From Mageeibacillus sp. UBA1193 (GTDB lineage Bacteria > Bacillota > Clostridia > Saccharofermentanales > Saccharofermentanaceae), in the NCBI GenBank assembly GCA_002310155.1, contig DBYF01000055.1:1797-15874 (forward strand): DNA of 14,078 nucleotides. Reading direction: 5' to 3'. Shown one piece after another: positions 6,632 to 13,193 of the stretch. Below the pieces are notes generated by a model. It ran no database searches. It was given only the letters and a program-made list of their open reading frames with translations, and was not told where the DNA came from. Every line of letters starts with the position of its first letter. Position 1 is the first letter of the stretch. Both the position numbers and the translations under genes were made by a program.

Positions 6632-8485
6632 TCATCCCCTCATGGAGGCATATGCCTTTCCGTTCTGCATCTGTACTTTCTTATACTCCGCAAGCTCGCT
6701 GATCGTGACCAGTGTATATCCCCGTTCGATCAGTGCCGGAATGACTGTCTCCATCGCCGTTGCCGTCGTCTCATAGAGATCGTGGCACAGGATGATGTCG
6801 CCATCACGGACATAGTTCAGCACTTCATTGATAACGTGCTGGCTGTCACGGTACTTCCAGTCATTGGTATCGATCGACCACAGGATCATCGGCATATCGA
6901 CATTGGCCGATACAGTCGCGTTATAAGAACCTCCTACAGGACGCATGACCTTCGGATAGATACCGGTAAGGTTATAGATCGCGTCCGCAGTATCCCAGAT
7001 CTGCTTATGGACAGCGTCACCTGAGATCCTCGTCAGTGTCGTGTGATTCCATGTATGGTCACCGATCTCGCAGTGCATATTCGTCGCACGGATGATGCAG
7101 TCCCTGTATCTGTTGACACGGTCACCGGTTACGAAGAATGTCGCATGCGCGTCATATCTTTCGAGAACATCCAGGATACGCATCGTTACATCCGCATACG
7201 GACCATCGTCGAACGTCAGCGCGACGATCTTCTCGGGAACGGCTTTCTCCACATGGGTATCGATGCCGTACTCACTCATCTTCTCGTCGAAGGCCGGATC
7301 CTGAAGGATCGAATACAGAACTCTTTCTCTGGTGATCCCGTTGGAAAGACCGATCTTATATGCCTGGATCTTCTCCGGTGCAGGTGCTTGTCCGTAGAAG
7401 ACTTCGAATACCGTATTCAGGAAGTCATCGTCGCTTGGCATGAGTTCCTGGCTCTCCGGTGTAGAGAGCATCTTCGAGATCGTTTCCCTTACTCTTCCCG
7501 GATCGTCGACCGTTTCCTTGACGTAGGTATTCAGATCGTCCGCGCTCGGATGGACGCCGGCAAACTGAGTATAAAGGCGTGTCAGGAACGACGTCAGTTC
7601 AAAGTTGTTATCTCTCGGCTCAGTAAGCTCGACCGTTCCCGGGTTGATGCCCAGACGTGCGCAGCGGTCGACAAAGCCCTGATCTTCCGAGAGCTTAGCG
7701 GTGACATAACTGATGGAGACACCGGCATCGAGATCCTGAAGATAAAGTGCTTTTTCCTCTGAAGTCGCTTCACGGCCAAGCATCACGCGGCAGAGCGATG
7801 CGATCGTCTGCTCATCCGATCTTGCCTGAGATGTGTAATCGGAAGAACGGATGATCTTATTGAGCGTCGGCCCGATGTCCTTACCATCGCGGAAATACTC
7901 GACCCAGATATTTGATTCTTTTGCCACCGGTGCTCTTCCATACAGTTCCGTAAAGATCTCACCTACGAAAGCGGCAAGCTCCGGATCCCGGTCTCTCGGT
8001 TCCAGATCCGTGACCTCACCGGGCTCGATGTCATACTGCGTGCACATCGAAGTGAACTCAGGAACTTTCGATACATCGTTGATATACTTTCTTACACTGA
8101 CACCTTTATCCAGGTACGCAGCGTACGTTTTTACTGTGCTGTCGTCCGGTTCTTTGCCGGTCATCACCTGCGTGATCAGGCTGACCGTCTGCTCAGAAGA
8201 ATAGCCCTTCGCTTTAAAGGCTTCGCTGTCGGTCAGCATCTCGACCATACCTGTCGCGGTCGTGTTTCTATCCTTAAGGTTCAGGTACCAGAATCCGTAT
8301 GATTCCGGATCCGGCTCCTCGTCCAGTAAGATCTTATATGTCCGGTCCACGAAGTCCGAGGTGAGGTCCTTTTCCGCACGGACTTTCGATGGGACCATGC
8401 ATGTTCCTGCCAGGATGCACACCGCGAGGATCACTCCGGCTGTTCTTTTTACATAGCAGGCACACTTGTTTTTCTTTTTGGCCAT
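6632..8485 (-). CDS. Secreted polysaccharide deacetylase with six DUF4214-like repeats
   Basis: This 617-residue protein should be exported and remove N-acetyl (or similar) groups from a wall or extracellular glycan. A basic start and hydrophobic stretch (about 13-32) form a Sec signal, with likely cleavage after VRA at residue 37. Residues about 44-410 are six DUF4214-like helical units arranged as three pairs with a period of 127-128 residues. Residues about 417-600 are a NodB homology domain with all five motifs: TFDDGP (D426, D427), HTWNH (H477, H481), RPVGG (R515), the DTNDW motif at 539-543 and LCH (H568). The catalytic and metal ligands are therefore intact. It has no LPXTG or membrane anchor at the C-terminus, so the DUF4214 part may provide surface attachment; that is inference. 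ATG at 8485 follows GGGGTGAG. Peptidoglycan, chitin-like or exopolysaccharide substrates cannot be told apart here. Confidence 0.93.
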   Translation of the reverse strand: MAKKKNKCACYVKRTAGVILAVCILAGTCMVPSKVRAEKDLTSDFVDRTYKILLDEEPDPESYGFWYLNLKDRNTTATGMVEMLTDSEAFKAKGYSSEQTVSLITQVMTGKEPDDSTVKTYAAYLDKGVSVRKYINDVSKVPEFTSMCTQYDIEPGEVTDLEPRDRDPELAAFVGEIFTELYGRAPVAKESNIWVEYFRDGKDIGPTLNKIIRSSDYTSQARSDEQTIASLCRVMLGREATSEEKALYLQDLDAGVSISYVTAKLSEDQGFVDRCARLGINPGTVELTEPRDNNFELTSFLTRLYTQFAGVHPSADDLNTYVKETVDDPGRVRETISKMLSTPESQELMPSDDDFLNTVFEVFYGQAPAPEKIQAYKIGLSNGITRERVLYSILQDPAFDEKMSEYGIDTHVEKAVPEKIVALTFDDGPYADVTMRILDVLERYDAHATFFVTGDRVNRYRDCIIRATNMHCEIGDHTWNHTTLTRISGDAVHKQIWDTADAIYNLTGIYPKVMRPVGGSYNATVSANVDMPMILWSIDTNDWKYRDSQHVINEVLNYVRDGDIILCHDLYETTATAMETVIPALIERGYTLVTISELAEYKKVQMQNGKAYASMRG

Positions 8486-8507
8486 TACTTACTCACCCCA
8501 CAAATTA

Positions 8508-8522
8508 CAGGCATACCGCCTG
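8508..8522 (-). promoter_or_regulatory. Small hairpin just upstream of the deacetylase ribosome binding site
   Basis: CAGGC and GCCTG (8508-8512 and 8518-8522) form a perfect 5-bp stem with a five-base loop, about ten bases upstream of the GGGGTGAG ribosome site at 8492-8499. It may affect mRNA stability or translation. It is short enough to be chance. Confidence 0.25.
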
Positions 8523-8535
8523 CTATCACATTTTC

Positions 8536-8541
8536 AGTATA
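8536..8541 (-). promoter_or_regulatory. Possible -10 box of the deacetylase gene
   Basis: TATACT on the minus strand, about 50 bp before the deacetylase ATG. There is no TGn extension and no clear -35 box at 16-18 bp, so this is weaker than the other promoters in the window. If it is not used, the gene would depend on read-through from the upstream promoter at 8775-8783. Confidence 0.3.
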
Positions 8542-8601
8542 TATGAAACACATAACAGGTAAGTGACATATATGCAATTTTCTGGTTACGGGCATCGGAA
8601 T

Positions 8602-8619
8602 TTCAGGCATTTCGGGCAT
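8602..8619. repeat. Tandem 9-bp repeat TTCRGGCAT
   Basis: Two adjacent copies, TTCAGGCAT and TTCGGGCAT, differ by one base, and a third CGGGCAT lies at 8589-8595. They sit directly beyond the terminator at 8623-8659 on the minus strand, upstream of the deacetylase. This could be a protein binding site or chance. Confidence 0.4.
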
Positions 8620-8768
8620 AAAAAGAGGGGCTGGGAAACACATAAAACCAGCCCCTTTTACTCGAGCGAAAAGAAATAACGGAAAAACAGAAAACAATCC
8701 TCGCTCGTTACAAACCTATTCGCCTATACTATAGCTCCTTTAGGCATTTTGCGCCACAGAATATCGTC
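8620..8768 (-). ncRNA. Candidate small RNA or attenuated leader, about 150 nt
   Basis: A minus-strand extended -10 promoter at 8775-8783 would start RNA near 8768, and a strong intrinsic terminator ends it near 8620. No credible open reading frame with a ribosome site fits inside. The RNA can form local stems: GCCTA/TAGGC around an AAGGAG-containing loop, and CGAGCGA/TCGCTCG shortly before the terminator. I could not match it to a known riboswitch, 6S, SRP or tmRNA. It could instead be the 5' leader of the deacetylase mRNA with a conditional terminator, since the deacetylase starts 135 nt past the terminator on the same strand. Both ends are predicted, not observed. Confidence 0.45.
8623..8659 (-). 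terminator. Strong intrinsic terminator upstream of the deacetylase
   Basis: GGGGCTGG (8627-8634) pairs with CCAGCCCC (8648-8655); the stem extends outward by A-T and one G-U pair. On the minus strand it is followed by CTCTTTTT; on the plus strand by TTTTA, so it may act both ways. There is no protein gene between this and the HIT terminator, so it probably ends a non-coding transcript. Confidence 0.8.
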
Positions 8769-8774
8769 CCTGAA

Positions 8775-8783
8775 AGTATAACA
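8775..8783 (-). promoter_or_regulatory. Extended -10 promoter between two terminators
   Basis: TGTTATACT on the minus strand is a one-mismatch -10 box with the TGn extension. It lies 42 bp beyond the terminator that closes the alaS-HIT transcript, so it should begin a new transcript toward the deacetylase. Confidence 0.55.
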
Positions 8784-8824
8784 ATATTTCGCGGAAGGGA
8801 TTTATTCCTGTTCAAAAGCAAAAG

Positions 8825-8862
8825 AAAACCGGAGCAGATCACATATCATCTGCTCCGGTTTT
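8825..8862 (-). terminator. Intrinsic terminator of the alaS-HIT transcript
   Basis: A perfect 15-bp stem (8825-8839 with 8848-8862) with an eight-base loop, 19 bp beyond the HIT stop codon. The minus-strand RNA continues into a T-rich tail (TTTTCTTTTGC), and the plus-strand side also ends in a T run, so it is probably bidirectional. Confidence 0.92.
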
Positions 8863-8881
8863 TGCTTTATTATCTGTTTTT

Positions 8882-9223
8882 TCAGATCATCTTCTCGGAG
8901 AGCTTTACGCCGCCGAGGATGTGGAAATGTACGTGCTTAACGGTCTGTCCGCCGAACTCACGGCAGTTGTTGATGACTCTGAATCCTTCGTCGATGCCGG
9001 TTGCCTTTACTACTTCCGGGATCGCGTCGAGGACGTCACCGAGTGCCTCTTTGCCCTCTGCGGAAGAAGACATATCGAGGATGTCGTCAAAGTGCTTTTT
9101 CGGAACGATCAGAACATGTACCGGAGTCGCCGGGTTGATGTCCTTAAAAGCCAGGACCTTATCGTTCTCAAATACTTTGGTGGAAGGGATCTTACCTTCA
9201 ACAATATCGCAGAATAAACACAT
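8882..9223 (-). CDS. HIT family protein (HinT-like nucleotide hydrolase)
   Basis: A 113-residue protein of the histidine triad family, expected to hydrolyse purine nucleoside phosphoramidates such as aminoacyl-AMP adducts in the cytoplasm. The triad is visible as HVHFHIL, with H97, H99 and H101, preceded by GGQTVKH. The N-terminus MCLFCDIVEGKIPS has the CxxC seen in zinc-binding HinT proteins. I chose the ATG at 9223 rather than a longer frame starting at 9259, because GGAGGA at 9231-9236 is seven bases ahead of it and the protein then begins at the family's usual place. That ribosome site touches the alaS stop codon at 9237-9239, so the two genes are tightly linked. The pairing is sensible: HinT can clear aminoacyl-adenylates made by tRNA synthetases, though that link is inference here. 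Confidence 0.95.
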   Translation of the reverse strand: MCLFCDIVEGKIPSTKVFENDKVLAFKDINPATPVHVLIVPKKHFDDILDMSSSAEGKEALGDVLDAIPEVVKATGIDEGFRVINNCREFGGQTVKHVHFHILGGVKLSEKMI

Positions 9224-9230
9224 ACGTTTT

Positions 9231-9236
9231 TCCTCC
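9231..9236 (-). promoter_or_regulatory. Ribosome binding site deciding the HIT start
   Basis: GGAGGA on the minus strand, seven bases before the ATG at 9223 and adjacent to the alaS stop codon. It supports the 113-residue HIT protein over a 125-residue form that would begin inside alaS. Confidence 0.85.
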
Positions 9237-11927
9237 TTACAGCATCTTTTCAAGTTCAACTTTTACAGCTGCCAGAGCATCGTCGATGCCAGCCGGATTC
9301 TTACCGCCGGCCTGCGCCATGTTCGGACGTCCGCCGCCGCCACCGCCGACGATCGGAGCGATCGCCTTGATGAGGTTACCGGCATGAGCACCGGCCTTAA
9401 CCGCGGAATCTGTCGCCATGATGACGATATTGGCCTTGCCGTCGCAGGAAGAAAGGAGAGCGACTACGCCGTCACCGATCTTATCCTTGAGCTGGTCGCC
9501 GAGATCACGGAGAGCACCCATCTCGACGTTGTCGAGCTTCGCAGCGAGGAGCTTGACGCCCTTCACATCTTCAGTCTGCTCGAGAGAATTGCCGAGAGCT
9601 TCCTTCGCTGCCTTGGACTTCAGGGACTCAACTTCAGCGTTGGCTGCCTTGAGGTCTTTCTGCAGGTGATCGATCTTGGTTACGATCTCGGACGGATTTG
9701 CCTTCAGGAGCTTCGCAGCTTCATTGAGGAGATCCTCGAGTTCCTTATAGTAAGCGAGCACGCCGTCACCGGTCAGAGCTTCGATTCTTCTTACGCCTGC
9801 AGCAACACCGGACTCAGAAAGGATCTTGATGGATCTGATCTGGGATGTGTTGCTTACGTGAGTACCACCGCACAGCTCAACGGAGAATGCATCCTTGAAG
9901 TCTGCTTCGTTGTTTCCGGATGTGCCCTTGCCCATGCTGACGACACGGACGACATCGCCGTACTTCTCACCGAACAGTGCCATCGCGCCGGTGGATACAG
10001 CTTCCTGCTGGCTCATCTCGTCTGTGCGGACAGCGAGAGAAGCAGCGATCTCTTTATTTACGATCGCTTCAGCCTGTGCGATCTGCTCGGCAGTCATCGC
10101 AGCATCGTGGGAGAAGTCGAAACGCAGACGGTCCGGAGTTACCAGAGAACCCTTCTGCTCAACGTGATCACCCAGCACGATCTTCAGTGCTTTCTGCAGA
10201 AGGTGTGTCGCGGAGTGGTTCTTACATGTGTTGTTGCGGTTAGATTCGTCGACGAAGAGTTCAGCACAGCTGTCCTTTTTGATCGAACCCTTGGAAACAT
10301 AACCTGTATGACCGACACGGCCGTTTGCGAGGTGGATCGCCTCAGTTACCGTAAACTCACCGTCAGCGGTCTTGATGATACCCTTATCACCGACCTGACC
10401 ACCCATGGTACCGTAGAAGGAAGTAACGTCTGTTACGATCGTACCCTTCTCATTCTCGGAGAGGGAATCCTTCAGGGAAGCTTCGTCAGCGATCGCGACG
10501 ATCTTACCTTCCGTATTCAGTCCGTCATATCCTACGAACTTTGTCGTGATGCCTTCATCAAGCGCATCGAAGATACCTGCGGAAGCGTTGAGCTTCGCGG
10601 AGAAGTTCTGGCTGTCACGAGCCTTCTGCTTCTGCTCTTCCATGGATACCTTGAAGCCTTCTTCGTCGACTTTGAGGCCCTCTTCCTCAGCAAGCTCTGT
10701 GGTGAGCTCGAGCGGGAAGCCGAATGTATCGTACAGATAGAAAGCGTCTTTACCTTCGATCTCTTTCTTACCTTCGGAACGTGCTGTATCGAGGATCTTC
10801 TTGAACTCCTTCATGCCGTTCTCGAGAGTGCTCTCGAAACGCTCGATCTCCTTAGTCAGTTCGTTCAGGATGAACTCACGGTTGGAGGTCAATAGCGGAT
10901 AGCTGTTCTTATAGATCTCATCGATAAAGATGGTTGCGATCTTGAGGATGTCATCCTTCTTGAGGTTCAGTGTACGGGCGTGTCTTACCGCACGGCGGAT
11001 CAGACGGCGGAGTACGTAGCCGGCGCCTGCGTTTGCAGGAACAAGCTTCGCAGCATCACCGATGAGCATAACGGATGTACGTGTGTGGTCAGCGAGGATA
11101 CGCATAGAGCGTGTCATCTTCTCGTCCGCATTGTACTTCTGTCCGGAGACTTTCTCGATATAAGCGATGACCGGTGCGAACAGGTCGATCTGGTAAACAT
11201 CACGGGAACCGTTGAGGAATGCGAGGATTCTCTCCAAGCCCCAGCCGGTATCTACGTTCTTCTGCTTCAGCGGAGTAAGGGTACCGTCCTTGTGCTTTTC
11301 GTACTGCATGAATACGTCGTTACCAAGCTCGGTGTACTTACCGCAGGAACAACCCGGGCCACAGTCCGGACCGCAATCCGGGCGGTCAGCGATGTAGAAC
11401 ATCTCGGAGTCCGGGCCGCAAGGACCGTACTCGAGGCCCCACCAGTTATCGTCGGCACCGAGGTAGTAGATGTTTTCTTTCTTAAAGCCGGAAGCGATAC
11501 GGAACTCTGCGCCCTCTTCGTCACGCGGTGCATTCTCGTCACCTGCGAAAACAGTAGCAGCGAGGTGATCGGCGTCAAATCCGAAGACCTGTGTCAGAAG
11601 CTCGAAGCTCCACTGGCATCTCTCTTTCTTGAAGTAGTCACCGAGGGACCAGGAACCCATCATCTCGAAGAAGGTAACGTGGCTCTTATCACCTACGGAG
11701 TCGATATCGTTCGTACGGACGCAGCCCTGTACGTTGCAAAGTCTTGTGCCGAGCGGGTGCTTCTGGCCGAGAAGATACGGCATCAGCGGCTGCATGCCGG
11801 CGACATTGAACATAACGCCCGTTGATCCGTCAGATACCAGCGATACGGCGCCGACATCCACATGACCACGGTCGATGTAGAACTGCTTCCAGGTGTTTCT
11901 CAATTCATCTGAGGTAAACTGTCTCAT
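9237..11927 (-). CDS. alaS: Alanine--tRNA ligase, divergent Cys-rich type
   Basis: An 896-residue alanyl-tRNA synthetase that charges tRNA-Ala and clears mischarged products. Order: class II catalytic domain with FNVAGMQPLMPYLLG (40-54), HVTFFEMMGSWSLGDYF (83-99) and DTGWGLERI (226-234); tRNA-recognition helices to about 450; an editing domain with HSATH (H571, H575) and CGGTH (C686, H690); a coiled region about 725-790; and a C-terminal domain with the Gly-rich GGGGGGRPNMAQAGG (861-875). The sequence CVRTNDIDSVGDKSH and the wording around it differ from the common CVRAGGKHNDLENVG type and resemble a second AlaRS lineage seen in some Firmicutes and candidate phyla. A Cys cluster (C185, C189, C193, C195) follows GPCGPDSE and may bind zinc. 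The ATG at 11927 follows AAGGAG by ten bases. HIT follows directly. Confidence 0.97.
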   Translation of the reverse strand: MRQFTSDELRNTWKQFYIDRGHVDVGAVSLVSDGSTGVMFNVAGMQPLMPYLLGQKHPLGTRLCNVQGCVRTNDIDSVGDKSHVTFFEMMGSWSLGDYFKKERCQWSFELLTQVFGFDADHLAATVFAGDENAPRDEEGAEFRIASGFKKENIYYLGADDNWWGLEYGPCGPDSEMFYIADRPDCGPDCGPGCSCGKYTELGNDVFMQYEKHKDGTLTPLKQKNVDTGWGLERILAFLNGSRDVYQIDLFAPVIAYIEKVSGQKYNADEKMTRSMRILADHTRTSVMLIGDAAKLVPANAGAGYVLRRLIRRAVRHARTLNLKKDDILKIATIFIDEIYKNSYPLLTSNREFILNELTKEIERFESTLENGMKEFKKILDTARSEGKKEIEGKDAFYLYDTFGFPLELTTELAEEEGLKVDEEGFKVSMEEQKQKARDSQNFSAKLNASAGIFDALDEGITTKFVGYDGLNTEGKIVAIADEASLKDSLSENEKGTIVTDVTSFYGTMGGQVGDKGIIKTADGEFTVTEAIHLANGRVGHTGYVSKGSIKKDSCAELFVDESNRNNTCKNHSATHLLQKALKIVLGDHVEQKGSLVTPDRLRFDFSHDAAMTAEQIAQAEAIVNKEIAASLAVRTDEMSQQEAVSTGAMALFGEKYGDVVRVVSMGKGTSGNNEADFKDAFSVELCGGTHVSNTSQIRSIKILSESGVAAGVRRIEALTGDGVLAYYKELEDLLNEAAKLLKANPSEIVTKIDHLQKDLKAANAEVESLKSKAAKEALGNSLEQTEDVKGVKLLAAKLDNVEMGALRDLGDQLKDKIGDGVVALLSSCDGKANIVIMATDSAVKAGAHAGNLIKAIAPIVGGGGGGRPNMAQAGGKNPAGIDDALAAVKVELEKML

Positions 11928-11947
11928 TCTGTTTCGTCTCCTTACGT

Positions 11948-11985
11948 AAAAAGCGAGGCACGCGCCGTAGATTTCGCGTGCCCCG
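11948..11985 (-). terminator. Intrinsic terminator between the WYL gene and alaS
   Basis: In the minus-strand RNA, 11985-11975 pairs with 11964-11954 in eleven continuous pairs, one of them G-U, with a ten-base loop, followed by CTTTTT at 11953-11948. The same stem on the plus strand would have an A-C mismatch and no T run, so it is directed toward alaS. It ends only 7 bp before the GGAG of alaS (11941-11938), so it is either the terminator of the WYL gene or an attenuator in the alaS leader. Confidence 0.8.
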
Positions 11986-11987
11986 AT

Positions 11988-11995
11988 ATTTTACA
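11988..11995 (-). promoter_or_regulatory. Possible -10 region of alaS
   Basis: TGTAAAAT on the minus strand, just upstream of the terminator hairpin. It would start RNA close to the base of the hairpin. A -35 match is poor (TAGATT at 17 bp). This is the only promoter-like sequence between the WYL stop codon and alaS, and it is weak. Confidence 0.25.
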
Positions 11996-12027
11996 CGATT
12001 TAAGAGAGAAAATCTATATATTTATAC

Positions 12028-13029
12028 TTAAGATTCCAGTGCTTTTCGCAGATGCTCCTGATACTTTTCCCGGATGCTCTTCGGGCCCACGATCGTGAAG
12101 CCTCCCTCGAACTGGAAGATCCACGCGAAGAACGTCGGACTGACGTTTACGGTCACACTGGCGATCAGATAATCGGGGTCCTTGGGATCCTGCATCACGG
12201 CGACATTCTGCTCGAAACGGTCGTAGAACTGGGTCAGCAGGCTCTTCCTGAAGCGGATCTGCACTGCGACCGGTTCTGTGCCGAACATGTTGAAGGATTC
12301 CTCCATGTACTTGGCCACGTTGAAGCCTTTCGGCGGCTTGGCCAGCGGGGATTTCTCATCGATGGTGACCTTCTTCATGCGGTCGATACGGAAGTTTCTC
12401 AGCTTATCCTTCTCCCCCTCCGGACTCTGCTCCGGACGTGTGCCGATGCAGTAGTAGAATCCGTTGTTCCAGGTCAGTGCCAGCGGATGGAGGATATACT
12501 TCATGCCATCATGCTTCAGGACCTCGCCCTTTCCGAACTCATAGTCGATGTACTGGAAAGTCACAGGATGCTTCTGCGTCATGGCACGGCGGATCGCGCT
12601 GACAGTATAGATAAAGTCGTTATTGTTCGAGTGATGGCGGCCGATATAGTGGATCTGCTCATTAAGCTCCGAGGCATATCCCGAGGAAGTCTGGCTCTTG
12701 AGCTTCTTGATGATCATCGCCTTCTTCTTCTCGGTCATAAAACCCGCCGATTCGACGGCATCGATGAGGATCATGAGTTCTTCCGGTTCAAAATCACGGT
12801 CTTCGATATAGTATTTCGGACTTCTGCCGCCGGATTTCTCGACCGCGACAGATGAATCCTGAAGCGCCCGGATGTCCTCGTAGAGCGTCTTTCTGTTTAC
12901 CTGAAAGCCGGCTTCATCCAGCTTGACGGTAAGCTCCCGGATCGTCAGTCCGTGAGACGCGTCCGTCTCCTTGAGAAGGATATCCATCAGGCAGAGAAGC
13001 CTGCCTCTTCCGTTTTCCCGATTCGCCAT
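12028..13029 (-). CDS. WYL-domain transcriptional regulator
   Basis: A 333-residue cytoplasmic regulator. The N-terminus, about 8-57, is a winged helix-turn-helix (LTIRELTVKLDEAG, then VNRKTLYEDIRAL as recognition helix). The WYL domain, about 138-222, includes ITFQY-like VTFQYIDY, the core PLALTWNNGFYYCIG and the FRIDRM that ends the domain. A WCX-type C-terminus, about 250-330, includes FFAWIFQFEGG and IVGP. WYL domains bind small nucleic-acid or nucleotide ligands in the few studied cases; the ligand here is unknown. I chose the ATG at 13029, because GGAGGT lies six bases ahead, over an 11-residue-longer frame from 13062 that would overlap its own promoter. It is transcribed divergently from the DUF1015 gene. 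Confidence 0.92.
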   Translation of the reverse strand: MANRENGRGRLLCLMDILLKETDASHGLTIRELTVKLDEAGFQVNRKTLYEDIRALQDSSVAVEKSGGRSPKYYIEDRDFEPEELMILIDAVESAGFMTEKKKAMIIKKLKSQTSSGYASELNEQIHYIGRHHSNNNDFIYTVSAIRRAMTQKHPVTFQYIDYEFGKGEVLKHDGMKYILHPLALTWNNGFYYCIGTRPEQSPEGEKDKLRNFRIDRMKKVTIDEKSPLAKPPKGFNVAKYMEESFNMFGTEPVAVQIRFRKSLLTQFYDRFEQNVAVMQDPKDPDYLIASVTVNVSPTFFAWIFQFEGGFTIVGPKSIREKYQEHLRKALES

Positions 13030-13035
13030 GATCCC

Positions 13036-13041
13036 ACCTCC
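13036..13041 (-). promoter_or_regulatory. Ribosome binding site deciding the WYL start
   Basis: GGAGGT on the minus strand, six bases before the ATG at 13029. It rules against the longer frame starting at 13062. Confidence 0.85.
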
Positions 13042-13060
13042 AATCGACTCTCTACATATC

Positions 13061-13069
13061 ACTATAACA
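13061..13069 (-). promoter_or_regulatory. Extended -10 promoter of the WYL gene
   Basis: TGTTATAGT on the minus strand, with a possible -35 TTGCAA at 13086-13091 (19-bp spacing). RNA would start near 13054, leaving a leader of about 25 nt with the ribosome site. Confidence 0.6.
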
Positions 13070-13081
13070 CTAACAGGGCTG

Positions 13082-13133
13082 AATCTTGCAACAGACAGCG
13101 CGAGAAGCTTTTTCTACGCAGATTTACAAGATT
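13082..13133. promoter_or_regulatory. Inverted-repeat pair AATCTTGYAA spanning the divergent promoters
   Basis: AATCTTGCAA at 13082-13091 and its near-complement TTACAAGATT at 13124-13133 match at nine of ten bases. One arm overlaps the WYL -35 region and the other falls where the DUF1015 -35 box would be. The layout suits an autoregulated divergent pair, but the match could arise by chance in a region this size. Confidence 0.3.
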
Positions 13134-13147
13134 TTTCTCCTGACGCG

Positions 13148-13156
13148 TGCTATAAT
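13148..13156 (+). promoter_or_regulatory. Extended -10 promoter of the DUF1015 gene
   Basis: TGCTATAAT, a perfect -10 with the TGn extension, 37 bp before the ATG. No canonical -35 box is at the right distance. Confidence 0.7.
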
Positions 13157-13193
13157 GTTATGGCTTATTTTCTAATAGCATGGGAGGGTATCC

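Noticed and set aside
7043..7762. A 239-codon plus-strand frame opposite the deacetylase
   Set aside because: Shadow of the minus-strand deacetylase coding sequence, with no ribosome site and no domain.
8485..8697. A 70-codon minus-strand frame ahead of the deacetylase
   Set aside because: It would start at a TTG with no ribosome site and read straight through a strong terminator hairpin. The MPEMPEIPMPV stretch comes from the short tandem DNA repeat.
8660..8768. Cyclic-di-GMP type I riboswitch
   Set aside because: GGCGCAAAATGCCTAAAGG superficially recalls part of the GEMM consensus, but the two parallel helices, the GNRA loop and its receptor are not present.
8862..10895. A 677-codon open frame on the plus strand opposite alaS and HIT
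   Set aside because: It is antisense to two clear genes with intact motifs, has no family features, starts inside the terminator and has no ribosome site. Long antisense frames are common with this codon use.
11940..12027. T-box riboswitch ahead of alaS
   Set aside because: The 100-bp gap is too short for a typical T-box and I see no conserved T-box sequence or specifier stem.
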